Below are positions 29,228 to 37,838 of a stretch of 64,000 bases of DNA, piece by piece; within the stretch, counting starts at the first letter, position 1, and each line of letters opens with the position of its first letter. Source of the stretch: Methylobacterium sp. WSM2598 (GTDB taxonomy: Bacteria; Pseudomonadota; Alphaproteobacteria; Rhizobiales; Beijerinckiaceae); the NCBI RefSeq assembly GCF_000379105.1, contig NZ_KB900609.1, positions 627,781 to 691,780 on the forward strand. The letters are read 5' to 3'. Made by a program: the position numbers and the translations under genes. The notes under the pieces were generated by a model. The model saw nothing but the letters and a program-made list of their open reading frames with translations, was not told the origin of the DNA and made no database searches.

Positions 29228-29453
29228 GCCGCGGGCAGTCATCAATCGCGTGGCGGCGACACAGCTCAGGTGCCGTTTGGTCGGGATGGCCGGACGCGCG
29301 CCCGGTCGGGTGCCGCCGAGAGCTTTCACGGATCCCGTCCGGGGTCGGAGCGTCACATCGTCCTGCGCGCCGCCATCCTCGGGTCGGGCCCGCCATCTTC
29401 GGCAGACGCCTCTTGCCACGAGGACGGGAGCCGGACCATGGCTGAGGGCAGCA

Positions 29454-30689
29454 ATGTCCGCGTCCCTCCCATCCTCCGCGCATCCTCCCCGTCCCCTGCT
29501 CCACAATTCCGACTTCCGCCTGTTCGGCCTCGCCCGGTTCCTGACGGGCCTCGCCTACCAGATGCAGGCGGTGGCCGTGGGCTGGTTCGTCTACGACCTG
29601 ACCCGCAGCGCGCTCGCGCTCGGCCTCGTCGGGCTCGCGAGCTTCGCGCCGGCGATCCTCGGGGCGCTGGTGACGGGCCACGTGGCCGACACCTATGACC
29701 GGCGCCGCATCGCCGCCCTCGCCTACGCGCTCATCGCCTCCTCGGCGGCCGGCCTGCTGGCCCTCGCCCTGTCCCGGCATCCCCCGGTCTGGCCGGTCTA
29801 CGCCCTGATGGTGCTGACGGGCGGCGCCCGGGCCTTCGCCAACCCGGCGACGCAGGCCCTGATGCCGACGCTGGTGCCGCGCGAGCAGTTCGGCGCCGCC
29901 ATCGCGTGGAACTCCTCGATCTGGCAGAGCGCGTCCGTGTCCGGCCCCGCCCTCGGCGGCCTCCTCTACGCGCTCGGCCCCTCGGTGGTGTTCGGGCTCT
30001 CCGCCGCCTGCTTCGCGGTCGCCGCGGTCGCCGTGGGCGGCATCCGGCCTCGGCCCGCCGCGGCCGGGCGCGGGCCGGTCTCCTGGGCGACGCTGCTCGC
30101 GGGGCTCACCTACATCCGGTCCCAGCCGGTGGTGCTGGGCGCGATCACCCTCGACCTCGTCGCCGTGCTCCTCGGCGGGGCCACCGCGCTGCTGCCGATC
30201 TACGCCCAGGAGGTGCTGCGGGTCGGGCCGCTCGGCCTCGGCCTCCTGCGCAGCATGCCGGCGGCGGGCGGAGTGGCGATGGCGGTCGTTCTGGCCCACC
30301 GGCCGCTCGCGCGCCGGGCGGGGCAGCGGCTCCTCCTCGCCGTCGCGGTCTTCGGGGTCGCCACGGTGGGCTTCGGCCTCTCGACCTCCCTGCCCCTCTC
30401 CATGGCCTGCCTCTTCGTCACGGGGGCGGCCGACATGGTCAGCGTCTACGTCCGCCAGAGCCTCGTCCAAGGCGAGACGCCGGACGCGATGCGCGGCCGG
30501 GTGGCGGCCGTCAACACCGTCTTCATCGGCGCCTCGAACGAACTCGGCGAGTTCGAGTCCGGCACGCTCGCGGCCCTGGTCGGGGCGGTGCCGGCGGTCG
30601 TGGCCGGCGGAGTCGCGACGGTGCTGGTCGCCGGCCTGTGGGGCCGCCTGTTTCCGGCCCTGCGCCGGCGCGACCGCCTCCTGACCTGA
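29454..30689 (+). CDS. MFS transporter, EntS/MFS_3-like
   Basis: This 411-residue inner-membrane transporter has twelve predicted helices. The start MSASLPSSAHPPRPLLHNSDF is preceded by GAGGG. Family features are DFRLFGLARFLTGLAYQMQ at helix 1, the loop 2-3 motif GHVADTYDRRRIAAL, and NSSIWQSASVSGPALGGLLY around helix 5, typical of the MFS_3 group that includes enterobactin exporter EntS and macrolide exporters. The substrate is unknown. It is divergent from the glycosyltransferase gene (about 230 bp between starts). The poxB-like pseudogene follows on the same strand. Confidence 0.88.
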   Translation: MSASLPSSAHPPRPLLHNSDFRLFGLARFLTGLAYQMQAVAVGWFVYDLTRSALALGLVGLASFAPAILGALVTGHVADTYDRRRIAALAYALIASSAAGLLALALSRHPPVWPVYALMVLTGGARAFANPATQALMPTLVPREQFGAAIAWNSSIWQSASVSGPALGGLLYALGPSVVFGLSAACFAVAAVAVGGIRPRPAAAGRGPVSWATLLAGLTYIRSQPVVLGAITLDLVAVLLGGATALLPIYAQEVLRVGPLGLGLLRSMPAAGGVAMAVVLAHRPLARRAGQRLLLAVAVFGVATVGFGLSTSLPLSMACLFVTGAADMVSVYVRQSLVQGETPDAMRGRVAAVNTVFIGASNELGEFESGTLAALVGAVPAVVAGGVATVLVAGLWGRLFPALRRRDRLLT

Positions 30690-30795
30690 CGGAATCCATC
30701 TGCCGCGAGGCACGCTCGCCACCCTGCCTCGTCGGTGCGGCGCGTCAGAGGCCCGCCGCACGGGCGCGGCGCGGCATCCTCGCAGGAGGCGCGAC

Positions 30796-31824
30796 ATGGC
30801 CCCCAGATCGTTGCGGATCTCATCGCCGACACGCTGCACGCGGTGGGCGTGCGCCGGATCTACGGCGTCGTCGGCGATCCGCTGAACGGCCTGACGGACG
30901 CGCTGCGCCGCAAGCGCACCATCGACTGGGTCCACGTCCGCCACGAGGAGGTGGCGGCCTTCGCGGCCGGTGCCGAGGCGCACCTCACCGGGGACCTCGC
31001 CGTCTGCGCGGGGAGCTGCGGGCCCGGCAACCTGCACCTCATCAACGGCCTGTCCGATTGTCAGCGCTCGCGGGTGCCCGTGCTGGCGATCGCCGCGCAT
31101 ATCCCGAGCGCCGCGATCGGCTCGGGCTCCTTCCAGGAAACGAGCCCGGAGAAGCTCTTCGCGGAATGCGCGCACTAGGTCAGTCCGGTCGCCACCGTCG
31201 CGCAGATCGGCCGCACCCGCGACATCGCGATCCGCGAGGCCATCGCCAAGCGCGGCGTCCCGGTGGTGATCATCCCGGGCGACGTGGCGCTCGAATCGAT
31301 CGAGGTCCCGACCGCGCCGCGCTGGCTCAAGCCCCGTCCCCCGGTGGGCGATCGGCGCCCAGGCCGCCTTTCCGGACCGGCCGGTGATCTCCTTCTCCGG
31401 CGACGGCGGCTTCGCCATGCTGGTGGGCAACTTCCTCACCCTCACGCAGGCGGGGCTGCCCGTGGAGGTGGTGGTGCGCAACAACGGCACCCTCGGCTTC
31501 GTCGAGATGGAGATGAAGGCCTCGGGCTGCCTCGACGCGGGCACCGAGCTCAGGAATCCGGACTTCGCCCGCATGGCCGAGGCGGCCGGGGTGCTGGGCC
31601 TGCGCGTGGAGGACCCGGCCGAGGTCGAGACCGCGCTGAGGAGGGCCCTCGCCCATGACGGGCCCGCGCTGGTCGACGTGGTCACCAACCGCCAGGAGCT
31701 GGCGCCGCCGCCCAAGACCACGATGGAGCGGGCCAAGGGGTTCGGGATCTACCTCGCGCGGGCGGTCATCAGCGGGCGCGGGGACGAGATCGTGGAACTG
31801 GCGCGCACCAACCTGTTCCGGTGA
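30796..31824 (+). pseudogene. Pyruvate oxidase/dehydrogenase (PoxB-like, ThDP-dependent) pseudogene
   Basis: An ideal start (AGGAGG, then ATG at 30796) leads after two codons into a wrong frame: one extra C in the CCCCC run at 30799-30803 would restore [10 protein letters not shown]. The N-terminal domain then reads [31 protein letters not shown] and [19 protein letters not shown] at 31176-31178 interrupts the usual CxHYCELV segment, as if 9 bp were lost. At about 31340 the middle domain (some 200 residues) is missing, with a frame change. The C-terminal ThDP domain resumes with PDRPVISFSGDGGFAMLVG and continues to the stop. Intact members have about 570-600 residues, so this copy cannot be functional. 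Confidence 0.85.
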
Positions 31825-31833
31825 GCGCGCCGG

Positions 31834-32289
31834 TCAGCGCCGCGCGACGAAGCCGCGCCCGTCCCAGCGGTAGCGCTGCGCGGCGGCGCCGCGCCCGACC
31901 GTGAGGGTCGCCCCCCGGCAGCGCGTCGCCGCGTGGGTGATCCATCCCTGCAGGCCGGGCAGATCGAACTCCGTCCAGGAGGCGACCTGCCCCTTCTCCA
32001 CCGCGACCAGGACGATGACCGTGTCGGCGCGCTGCGAGAAGGCGCGGCCCAGGTAGGTCTCGCCGGCCGGCGCGAAGCGGGGCGTCAGCGGGCAGCGGGT
32101 GAGGGCGTAGCCCATCCGGTCGCCGTGCCCGGCGAGGCTCTCGCGCACCGCCTCCTCGAAGGCCGCGACGGGGAGCCCCGGGCGCGGCTCGGCGGCGGCG
32201 ACGGCCATGCCGGCGTGCCAGGCCGCCGCCGCGACGGCCACCCGGCCCGCGAGGCCGGCTCCCCTCACCCGGTGCCGCGCGCGGACCAT
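31834..32289 (-). CDS. Small exported protein of unknown function
   Basis: This 151-residue protein starts with MVRARHRVRGAGLAGRV, preceded by GGGAGG, followed by a hydrophobic stretch and an AVAAAE cleavage-like site near residue 33. The predicted mature part of about 118 residues contains two cysteines (LTRCPLTPRF and HAATRCRGAT), a possible disulfide, and ends WDGRGFVARR. I do not recognise a family. It is convergent with the poxB-like pseudogene (9 bp apart). It is likely periplasmic. Confidence 0.7.
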   Translation of the reverse strand: MVRARHRVRGAGLAGRVAVAAAAWHAGMAVAAAEPRPGLPVAAFEEAVRESLAGHGDRMGYALTRCPLTPRFAPAGETYLGRAFSQRADTVIVLVAVEKGQVASWTEFDLPGLQGWITHAATRCRGATLTVGRGAAAQRYRWDGRGFVARR

Positions 32290-32462
32290 CCCATCCTCCC
32301 GAGATCCCGCCCGACCGAGACGTCCCCGGCGCGGAACGACGATCATCCATAGCGCCTGCCGGTCGGCCTTTCGAGGACGACGGCCCGAAACCTGATGGGG
32401 CGGCATCGAGGCCCGCGGCGCGGTGCCGATCCGGGACGCGCGACCACGGCGGAGGGGGGACG

Positions 32463-32684
32463 ATGTCCGATTGCGGCACTGAGGCGCGGTCGCCCCGCCC
32501 GGAACCCGTCCGCTTCCTCGTCGGCCAGGACCGCGAGGGCCGCTGGCTGGCGGTGGAGACCCGCGGGCGCGCGGGCGGCATCTTCCGCAGCCGCGCGGAC
32601 GCGCTGCACTTCGCCGGCGCCGAGACCGGCCGCCGCCCGGGCGCGGTCCGCCTGTGCGAGGACCCGCTGGCGCTCCCCGCCTGA
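32463..32684 (+). CDS. Small hypothetical protein, 73 residues
   Basis: The start is supported by a strong GGAGGGGGGA Shine-Dalgarno 3-12 bp upstream. The sequence PVRFLVGQDREGRWLAVET, then GRAGGIFRSRADALHFAGAE, looks like a compact beta-rich small protein with an R-x-D-A-x-x-F-A segment, and it has no membrane helix or signal peptide. I cannot name the family. It is convergent with cobT, ending 3 bp before the cobT stop. Confidence 0.65.
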   Translation: MSDCGTEARSPRPEPVRFLVGQDREGRWLAVETRGRAGGIFRSRADALHFAGAETGRRPGAVRLCEDPLALPA

Positions 32685-32687
32685 GCG

Positions 32688-33719
32688 TCAGGCGCCGGGC
32701 CCGGCGACGCCGGCCTGCGCGAAGGTCGCCATGTCCCGGTGGCAGGCGAGCGCCGCCTTGAGCAGCCCGAGGGCCAGGGCCGCCCCCGAGCCCTCGCCGA
32801 GCCGCAGGCCCAGGGCCAGGAGCGGGTCGAGGCCGAGCCGCTCCAGCACCGCGCCGTGCGCCCCCTCGGCCGAGCGGTGGCCCGCCACGCAATGGTCGAG
32901 GGCCCGGGAATCGAGGGCGTGCAGCACCGCGGCGGCCGCGCAGGCCACGTAGCCGTCGAGCACCACCGGCACGCGCTGCAGCCGCGCCGCCAGGATCGCC
33001 CCGGCGATCGCCGCCACCTCGCGCCCGCCGAGACGCGCCAGCACCTGCAGCGGATCGTCGAGATGGCCGGCGTGGCGGGCGAGGGCCGCCTCCACCGCCG
33101 CCACCTTGCGGGCGTGGCCCGCCGCGTCCACCCCGGTGCCGTGCCCCACCCAGCCGGCGGGCTCGCCGCCGTAGAGGGCCGCGTAGATCGCGGCCGCGAC
33201 CGTGGTGTTGCCGATCCCCATCTCGCCGAGCGCGAGCCCGTCGGTGCCGGCCGCCACCGCCTCCATCCCGAACGCCATCGTGGCCACGCAGGCCTTCTCG
33301 GTCATCGCCTCGGCCTCGGCGATGTCGCCGGTCGGCAGGTCGAGGGCGAGGTCGAAGACCTTGAAGCCGAGCCCGTAGGTCGCGCAGATCTGGTTGATCG
33401 CCGCGCCCCCGGCGGCGAAATTGTCGAGCATCTGCCGGTTGACCGCGGACGGATAGGCCGAGACGCCGCGGGCGGCGACGCCGTGGCTGCCGGCGAAGAC
33501 GCAGACGAGCGGTCGGTCGAGGCTCGGCATCGGCTTGCCCTGCCAGGCGGCGAGCCACGCCACCAGGGTCTCGAGGCGCCCGAGGCTGCCGGCGGGCTTG
33601 GTCAGCTCCGCCTGCCGGGCCGCGACGGCCCGCGCCGCCTCCTCGTCGGGACCCGGCATGCCGGCGAGGAGCTGGCGGATATCCGCGAAGGGGCTGGCAT
33701 CGGGGGGCGGGGCATTCAT
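32688..33719 (-). CDS. cobT: Nicotinate-nucleotide--dimethylbenzimidazole phosphoribosyltransferase
   Basis: This 343-residue cytoplasmic enzyme makes alpha-ribazole phosphate for the lower ligand of cobalamin. I chose the start MNAPPPDASPF, preceded by GGAG; the open frame upstream has no family sequence. Signatures are KPAGSLGRLETLVAWLAAWQ, VFAGSHGVAARGVSAYP, MGIGNTTVAAAIYAAL, GTGVDAAGHARK, DGYVACAAA and the C-terminal catalytic-glutamate motif LRLGEGSGAALAL. It is divergent from cobS, so the nucleotide-loop pathway is encoded together. I found no B12 riboswitch in the 241 bp between the two genes. Confidence 0.95.
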   Translation of the reverse strand: MNAPPPDASPFADIRQLLAGMPGPDEEAARAVAARQAELTKPAGSLGRLETLVAWLAAWQGKPMPSLDRPLVCVFAGSHGVAARGVSAYPSAVNRQMLDNFAAGGAAINQICATYGLGFKVFDLALDLPTGDIAEAEAMTEKACVATMAFGMEAVAAGTDGLALGEMGIGNTTVAAAIYAALYGGEPAGWVGHGTGVDAAGHARKVAAVEAALARHAGHLDDPLQVLARLGGREVAAIAGAILAARLQRVPVVLDGYVACAAAAVLHALDSRALDHCVAGHRSAEGAHGAVLERLGLDPLLALGLRLGEGSGAALALGLLKAALACHRDMATFAQAGVAGPGA

Positions 33720-33924
33720 CGGCGAACTCCGGCGGGACGATCCGGGCCTCTTACCAGAGGGCGCCGCGAAGGCTAAGCGGACTTGCTCGCCGGGATTCCG
33801 CTTAGGGTCTTGGTCCCGCATGATTCTTGCCGCCGAACCGGCGGCCGCTCCGGCGCGTGGTGCGCTGGCCGGCGGGAGCGCGCGGTCCCCGCTTTCTCCG
33901 CAGACGCGGGGCGCGCATCTGCGG

Positions 33925-33930
33925 TATAAT
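33925..33930 (+). promoter_or_regulatory. Consensus -10 box upstream of cobS
   Basis: A perfect TATAAT lies 30 bp before the preferred cobS start in otherwise GC-rich sequence. No good -35 box is found at 17 bp, which suggests either an activator-dependent promoter or chance. A start at about 33937 would give a 24-nt leader for the ATG at 33961. Confidence 0.4.
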
Positions 33931-33960
33931 GGGTCCCTGGACGCGAAGGACGCGAGCGCG

Positions 33961-34833
33961 ATGGCCGAGGGCGCGGGGTTGCGGGCCGAAGGGTCCGCCA
34001 TGCACGAGGCGGACGACGAGTTCGAGCCGCCACCCGAGACGGGCCCCTGGCCGCCGCTCCTCGACCTCGCCGCCTGCCTGCGCTTCTACAGCCGGCTTCC
34101 GGTCCCGGCCCTCCCGGGCGAGGCGGACGGCCACGCGGCCCCGGACTTCCGCACCGCGCCGCGGATGCTGCCGATCGCCGGAATGCTGATCGCCCTGCCG
34201 AGCGCGGTGGCGCTGCTCGGCGGGCTCGGCCTCGGGCTCGGCCCCTTCATCGCCGGCACGCTCGCGGCGCTCGCGCTCACCCTGGCGACCGGCGCGCTGC
34301 ACGAGGACGGGCTCGCCGACCTCGCGGACGGTTTCGGCGGCGGGGCGGACGCGGTGCGGCGGCTCGACATCATGCGCGACAGCCGCATCGGCACCTACGG
34401 GGCCGCGGCCCTGATCCTCGCCTACGCCCTGCGCATCGGCGCGCTCGCCACCCTCGCCGACCGGATCGGGTGGCGCGCGGCCCTGGTCCTGCCCGCCGCC
34501 GCGGCCCTGTCGCGCACGGCGTCGCTCTGGCCCCTGTTCGCGCTGCCCCCGGCCCGGCCGGACGGGGCCGCCCAGGCGGTCGGGCAGCCCACGGGCGCCA
34601 CCTGCGCCGTCGCCTGGGCGCTCTGCGGCGCGCTCCTCGTCGGAGCCTGGGCGCTCGGCCTGCCGGCGAGCGGGCTCGCGCTCGCGGGGCTCCTCGCCGC
34701 CCTCTCGGCCTGGACGATGAGCCGCATGGCGGAGCGGCTGATCGGCGGCCAGACCGGCGACGTGATCGGCGCGAGCCAGCAGGTGGCCGAGATCGCCGCC
34801 CTGCTCGCCCTGCTGATCGCGATTCCCCGCTGA
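33961..34833 (+). CDS. cobS: Adenosylcobinamide-GDP ribazoletransferase
   Basis: This 290-residue inner-membrane enzyme joins adenosylcobinamide-GDP and alpha-ribazole to make adenosylcobalamin. Signatures are LRFYSRLPVPALPGE, the acidic active-site block ALHEDGLADLADGFGGGAD with following RRLDIMRDSRIGTYGA, and C-terminal helices ending GGQTGDVIGASQQVAEIAALLAL. The ATG at 33961 follows GAAGGA and a TATAAT; a second ATG at 34000 with GAAGGG upstream would give 277 residues and is nearly as good. It is divergent from cobT and followed closely by the DUF1289 gene. Confidence 0.93.
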   Translation: MAEGAGLRAEGSAMHEADDEFEPPPETGPWPPLLDLAACLRFYSRLPVPALPGEADGHAAPDFRTAPRMLPIAGMLIALPSAVALLGGLGLGLGPFIAGTLAALALTLATGALHEDGLADLADGFGGGADAVRRLDIMRDSRIGTYGAAALILAYALRIGALATLADRIGWRAALVLPAAAALSRTASLWPLFALPPARPDGAAQAVGQPTGATCAVAWALCGALLVGAWALGLPASGLALAGLLAALSAWTMSRMAERLIGGQTGDVIGASQQVAEIAALLALLIAIPR

Positions 34834-34845
34834 TCCGATCCCTCG

Positions 34846-35055
34846 ATGCCGCCTCCCTCCACGCCCTGCACCCGCGTCTGCGTCCTCGACCCTGGCACCG
34901 GCCTCTGCGAGGGCTGCGGCCGCACCCGCGACGAGATCGCGGCCTGGGGCTCCCTCTCCGAGCCCGAGCGCAAGCGCATCATGGCGCTGCTGCCCGGCCG
35001 CCGCGGCGCCGAGCCCGGTCGCGACCTCCGGCGGCCCGCCCCCTCCCCCGCCTGA
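34846..35055 (+). CDS. DUF1289 family Cys-rich protein
   Basis: This 69-residue protein carries the DUF1289 pattern of four cysteines: CTRVCVLDPGTGLCEGCGRT, then DEIAAWGSLSEPERKRIMALL. The spacing C-x3-C-x8-C-x2-C suggests a metal site (zinc or iron-sulfur). Its function is not known. It starts 12 bp after cobS and ends 1 bp before the next start, so the three genes look like one operon. A C-terminal proline/arginine tail of about 15 residues is not conserved-looking. Confidence 0.88.
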   Translation: MPPPSTPCTRVCVLDPGTGLCEGCGRTRDEIAAWGSLSEPERKRIMALLPGRRGAEPGRDLRRPAPSPA

Positions 35056-35056
35056 C

Positions 35057-35758
35057 ATGCCGGGCGCCGCCGGTGTCGCCCTGCTCCTCCTCGCCGCGGG
35101 GGCCGGCGTCGCGGCCCTGGCGCGGGGCGACATCGGCGGGTGGAGCCCGCCGGAGGTCGCGACCGGGCTCGGCGCCGCGGCGGCGCTCCTGGTGATCCTG
35201 AGCGGCATCGTCCGGCAGTTCCGGATCGGGATCGGGGAGGGTCTGGGCGCCCTCCTGGTCTGGCTCTGCCTGGGCGCCGGCGCGGCCGGGCTCTACGCGT
35301 GGCGCGACCAGGCCCGGGACTTCGCCTTCCGGGTCTTCGGCGAGCTGGCGGCGGGCGAGCCGGTGGTGACGCCGGGCGGGGAGGTGGTGATCGCGCGGCG
35401 CGCCGATGGCGGCTTCACCCTGAGGGCGCGGGCGAATGGCCGCGAGCAGGTCTTCGCCTTCGACACCGGGGCGAGCGCGGTGGTCCTCACCGCCGAGAGC
35501 GCGGCCGCGCTCGGCCTGCATCCCCGGCCGGAGGCGTTCGTCGTGATGGTCCAGACCGCGAACGGCCGCGCCGCCGCCGCCCCGGTCATCCTCGACAGCC
35601 TCGCGGTCGGGCCGATCCGCGAGGAGCGGGTGCCCGCCCTGGTGACGCGGCCCGGGACCCTCGGCCTCAACCTCCTCGGCATGACCTTCCTGGAGCGCCT
35701 CGCCTCCTACGAGGTGCGCGGCAGCCGGCTGATCCTGCGCGGCGCCCGGCCCGGCTGA
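35057..35758 (+). CDS. Membrane-anchored retropepsin-like aspartic protease (TIGR02281 type)
   Basis: This 233-residue protein has two or three N-terminal hydrophobic segments (about residues 3-22, 40-52, 62-82) and then a soluble C-terminal retropepsin-like domain. The catalytic motif is FAFDTGASAVVLTAESAAAL (Asp-Thr-Gly), followed by QTANGRAAAAPVILDSLAVG and the hydrophobic-hydrophobic-Gly element LGLNLLGMTFLERL near the end. Single-domain proteases of this kind act as dimers; the substrate is unknown. It overlaps no gene, starts 1 bp after the DUF1289 stop, and its own stop is fused to a palindromic repeat. Confidence 0.88.
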   Translation: MPGAAGVALLLLAAGAGVAALARGDIGGWSPPEVATGLGAAAALLVILSGIVRQFRIGIGEGLGALLVWLCLGAGAAGLYAWRDQARDFAFRVFGELAAGEPVVTPGGEVVIARRADGGFTLRARANGREQVFAFDTGASAVVLTAESAAALGLHPRPEAFVVMVQTANGRAAAAPVILDSLAVGPIREERVPALVTRPGTLGLNLLGMTFLERLASYEVRGSRLILRGARPG

Positions 35759-35873
35759 TACGGGATCCGCTTGATCGAAGCGGATCCCGTATCCCAAGCC
35801 TGCGCGGCGCCTGAGCGAAGCCGACATCCGCATGGCCGAAATGCGAGATGGCGAAGCAATCAACCGGATGGCG
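35758..35873. repeat. Palindromic intergenic repeat with 70-bp block
   Basis: A perfect inverted repeat (arms ATACGGGATCCGCTT at 35758-35772 and AAGCGGATCCCGTAT at 35778-35792, 5-bp centre) begins inside the TGA stop of the protease gene. A block of about 70 bp follows (35802-35873), starting GCGCGGCGCCTGAGCGAAGC and ending in ATCAACCGGATGGCG. The same block, inverted, lies at about 52891-52962. It can act as the terminator for the operon; the next gene, dusA, is convergent. Confidence 0.75.
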
Positions 35874-35893
35874 TATGAGGCGGGAGCCCCGGG

Positions 35894-36877
35894 TCAGGCC
35901 GCCTCGGCCGCCCGCCGGCCGACCCGGGCCACCGCGTCGCGCAGGACGTCGGTCCCGGCGCTCGCCCGCATGCCCTCGGTCGAGAGGTGGCGCCGGAAGG
36001 CCCGGGCGCCGGGGCGGCCGTTGAACAGCCCGAGCATGTGCCGGGTGATCGCGTGGAGGCGCACGCCCTCGGCGAGCCGGGCCGACAGGTAGGGCAGGAA
36101 GGCCTCCACCGCCTCGAACGGGTCGGCGACCGGGGCCGGCGCCCCGAACAGCACCGGATCGACCGCGAGCAGCAGGGCGGGCTCCGCGTAGGCGGCGCGG
36201 CCGAGCATCGCCCCGTCCACGTGGGCGAGCTGGGCCCGCGCCTCGTCGAGGCTGCGCAGCCCCCCGTTGATCGCGACCGGCAGGTCGGGATGCGCCGCCT
36301 TCAGCCGGTGGACCCGCCCGTAGTCGAGGGGCGGCACGTCCCGGTTCTCCTTCGGCGAGAGCCCCTGCAGCCAGGCCTTGCGGGCGTGCACGACGAGCCC
36401 GTCGACCCCCGCCCGCGCGACGCTCCGGGCGAGGGCGTCGAGGGCGGCCTCCGGGTCCTGGTCGTCGACGCCGATGCGGCACTTCACCGTGACGGGGACC
36501 GCCACCGCCGCCTTCATGGCGGCGACGCACTCCCCCACCAGGTCCGGCTCGCGCATCAGGCAGGCGCCGAAGCGCCCGTCCTGGACGCGGTCCGAGGGGC
36601 AGCCGACATTGAGGTTGACCTCGGCGTAGCCCTCCGCCTCGGCGATGCGCGCCGCGGCGGCGAGGTCGGCCGGGTCGGAGCCGCCGAGCTGGATCGCCAC
36701 CGGCTGCTCCGCGGGATCGAACCCGATCAGGCGCTCGCGCGGCCCGTGCAGCACGGCCCCGGTCGTGACCATCTCGGTGTAGAGCCGGGCGTGCCGCGTC
36801 AGGGTGCGGTGGAAGGCCCGGCAATGCCGGTCCGTCCAATCCATCATCGGCGCGACGCTGAAGCGCCAGGAGGGCAT
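35894..36877 (-). CDS. dusA: tRNA-dihydrouridine synthase A
   Basis: This 327-residue flavoenzyme reduces uridines in the tRNA D loop. The TIM barrel shows FSVAPMMDWTDRHCRAF at the N-terminus, PVAIQLGGSDPADLA, VNLNVGCPSDRVQDG with the catalytic Cys in GACLMREPDLVGECV, TVKCRIGVDD, VVHARKAWLQGLSPKENR and INGGLRSLDEA. I chose MPSWRFSVAP, preceded by GGGGGA; an ATG 36 bp upstream (36913) also has AGGA and remains possible. The gene lies 49 bp downstream of the isolated ureE on the same strand. Confidence 0.93.
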   Translation of the reverse strand: MPSWRFSVAPMMDWTDRHCRAFHRTLTRHARLYTEMVTTGAVLHGPRERLIGFDPAEQPVAIQLGGSDPADLAAAARIAEAEGYAEVNLNVGCPSDRVQDGRFGACLMREPDLVGECVAAMKAAVAVPVTVKCRIGVDDQDPEAALDALARSVARAGVDGLVVHARKAWLQGLSPKENRDVPPLDYGRVHRLKAAHPDLPVAINGGLRSLDEARAQLAHVDGAMLGRAAYAEPALLLAVDPVLFGAPAPVADPFEAVEAFLPYLSARLAEGVRLHAITRHMLGLFNGRPGARAFRRHLSTEGMRASAGTDVLRDAVARVGRRAAEAA

Positions 36878-36926
36878 CAATCCCCCGGGCGGGCGCGGCA
36901 ACCCGGCCGGCATTCCGTCCTGCCGG

Positions 36927-37589
36927 TCAGTGCCCGTGGGAGTGGCCGTGGTCGTGGTGGTGCGCGTGCCCGTGGTCATGCCCGTGGTCGTGACGATGGT
37001 GGTCGTGCCCGTGATGCGCTTGCCCCTGATGCGCTTGCCCCTGATGCTCTTGCCCGTGATGCTCTTGCCCGTGATGCTCTTGCCCGTGGTGATCCTGGGC
37101 ATGCGGTTCGTGGTGATGGTGGTCGTGGGAGTGATCGTGGCCGCACTGGCTGTGGTCGTGCGCCACGACCTCGCGCTCGGGGCGGAACGGGCGCTCGACG
37201 GCGCTCGCGAGGCAGCCCTGCCCGCGGACCAGATCCGCGACGACCGGGTCGGCCTTCACGTAGAGCGCCTCGGCGGTGACTTCGAGGGCGACGTGGTTGC
37301 TGCCGAGCTGCCAGGCGAGCCGGGTCAGGCGCAGCGGGTTCTCGGCACGCACCTCCAGCAGGCTCTCGGCGGCGGCGGCGATCCGCACCAGCCGGCCATC
37401 CTCCAGGCGCAGGGCGTCGCCGTCCTCCAGCCCCGCCGCGCGGGCGAGGTCGAGCCGGAAGGCGAGCCCCTTCTCGGCCGTGAACGCGCCCTCGCGCCGG
37501 AGGCGGGCGGCGTGGTCGAGGGTGATGGTGTCCGCCACGGCATCCGGCCGGACGGCGGGCTTGCGGACGATGGTGGTGGCGCGCAGCAT
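36927..37589 (-). CDS. ureE: Urease accessory protein UreE with long His-rich tail
   Basis: This 220-residue nickel chaperone normally delivers Ni to urease with UreD/F/G. The first 140 residues are the UreE fold: TLDHAARLRREGAFTAEKG, AENPLRLTRLAWQLGSNHVA (conserved metal-binding His99), EALYVKADPVVADLVRGQG. From residue 141 the protein is a metal-binding tail with 35 histidines in 80 residues, including the repeated unit GQEHHGQEHHGQEH and then HGHDHGH runs; one Cys (QCGHDHSH) lies at its start. No urease structural or other accessory gene is next to it in the window, which is unusual. It ends 49 bp before dusA. Confidence 0.93.
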   Translation of the reverse strand: MLRATTIVRKPAVRPDAVADTITLDHAARLRREGAFTAEKGLAFRLDLARAAGLEDGDALRLEDGRLVRIAAAAESLLEVRAENPLRLTRLAWQLGSNHVALEVTAEALYVKADPVVADLVRGQGCLASAVERPFRPEREVVAHDHSQCGHDHSHDHHHHEPHAQDHHGQEHHGQEHHGQEHQGQAHQGQAHHGHDHHRHDHGHDHGHAHHHDHGHSHGH

Positions 37590-37838
37590 GCGGGACCCTC
37601 GCGGACGGCGTTCGACGCCCCTCCTCTACGCATCGTGGCGACCGGTGTCACACGATTTGCGGGGCCGGTCCGGCACCGGGCGTGGCCCGGATGCCGCGCC
37701 CGGCCGATTTCGCCGGGCCCGCGGAGCGCAAACGGCCGCGCTCATCTGGTGTTCAGAGCCCGGGCAGCTAGGCTGTGGAGAGCGGCGACCGGCGCTTGAT
37801 CCGTCGCAAGACCGCGAATTGCACAAGGGAATCACGTC

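Noticed and set aside
30796..31824. Programmed frameshifting in the poxB-like gene
   Set aside because: A frameshift alone could be programmed, but an in-frame stop and the loss of about 200 residues at the centre mark it as a pseudogene.
33720..33960. Cobalamin riboswitch between cobT and cobS (also sought upstream of sahR-metF-metH)
   Set aside because: I find no B12-box-like sequence or the expected long structured leader; the gap is also shared by divergent promoters.
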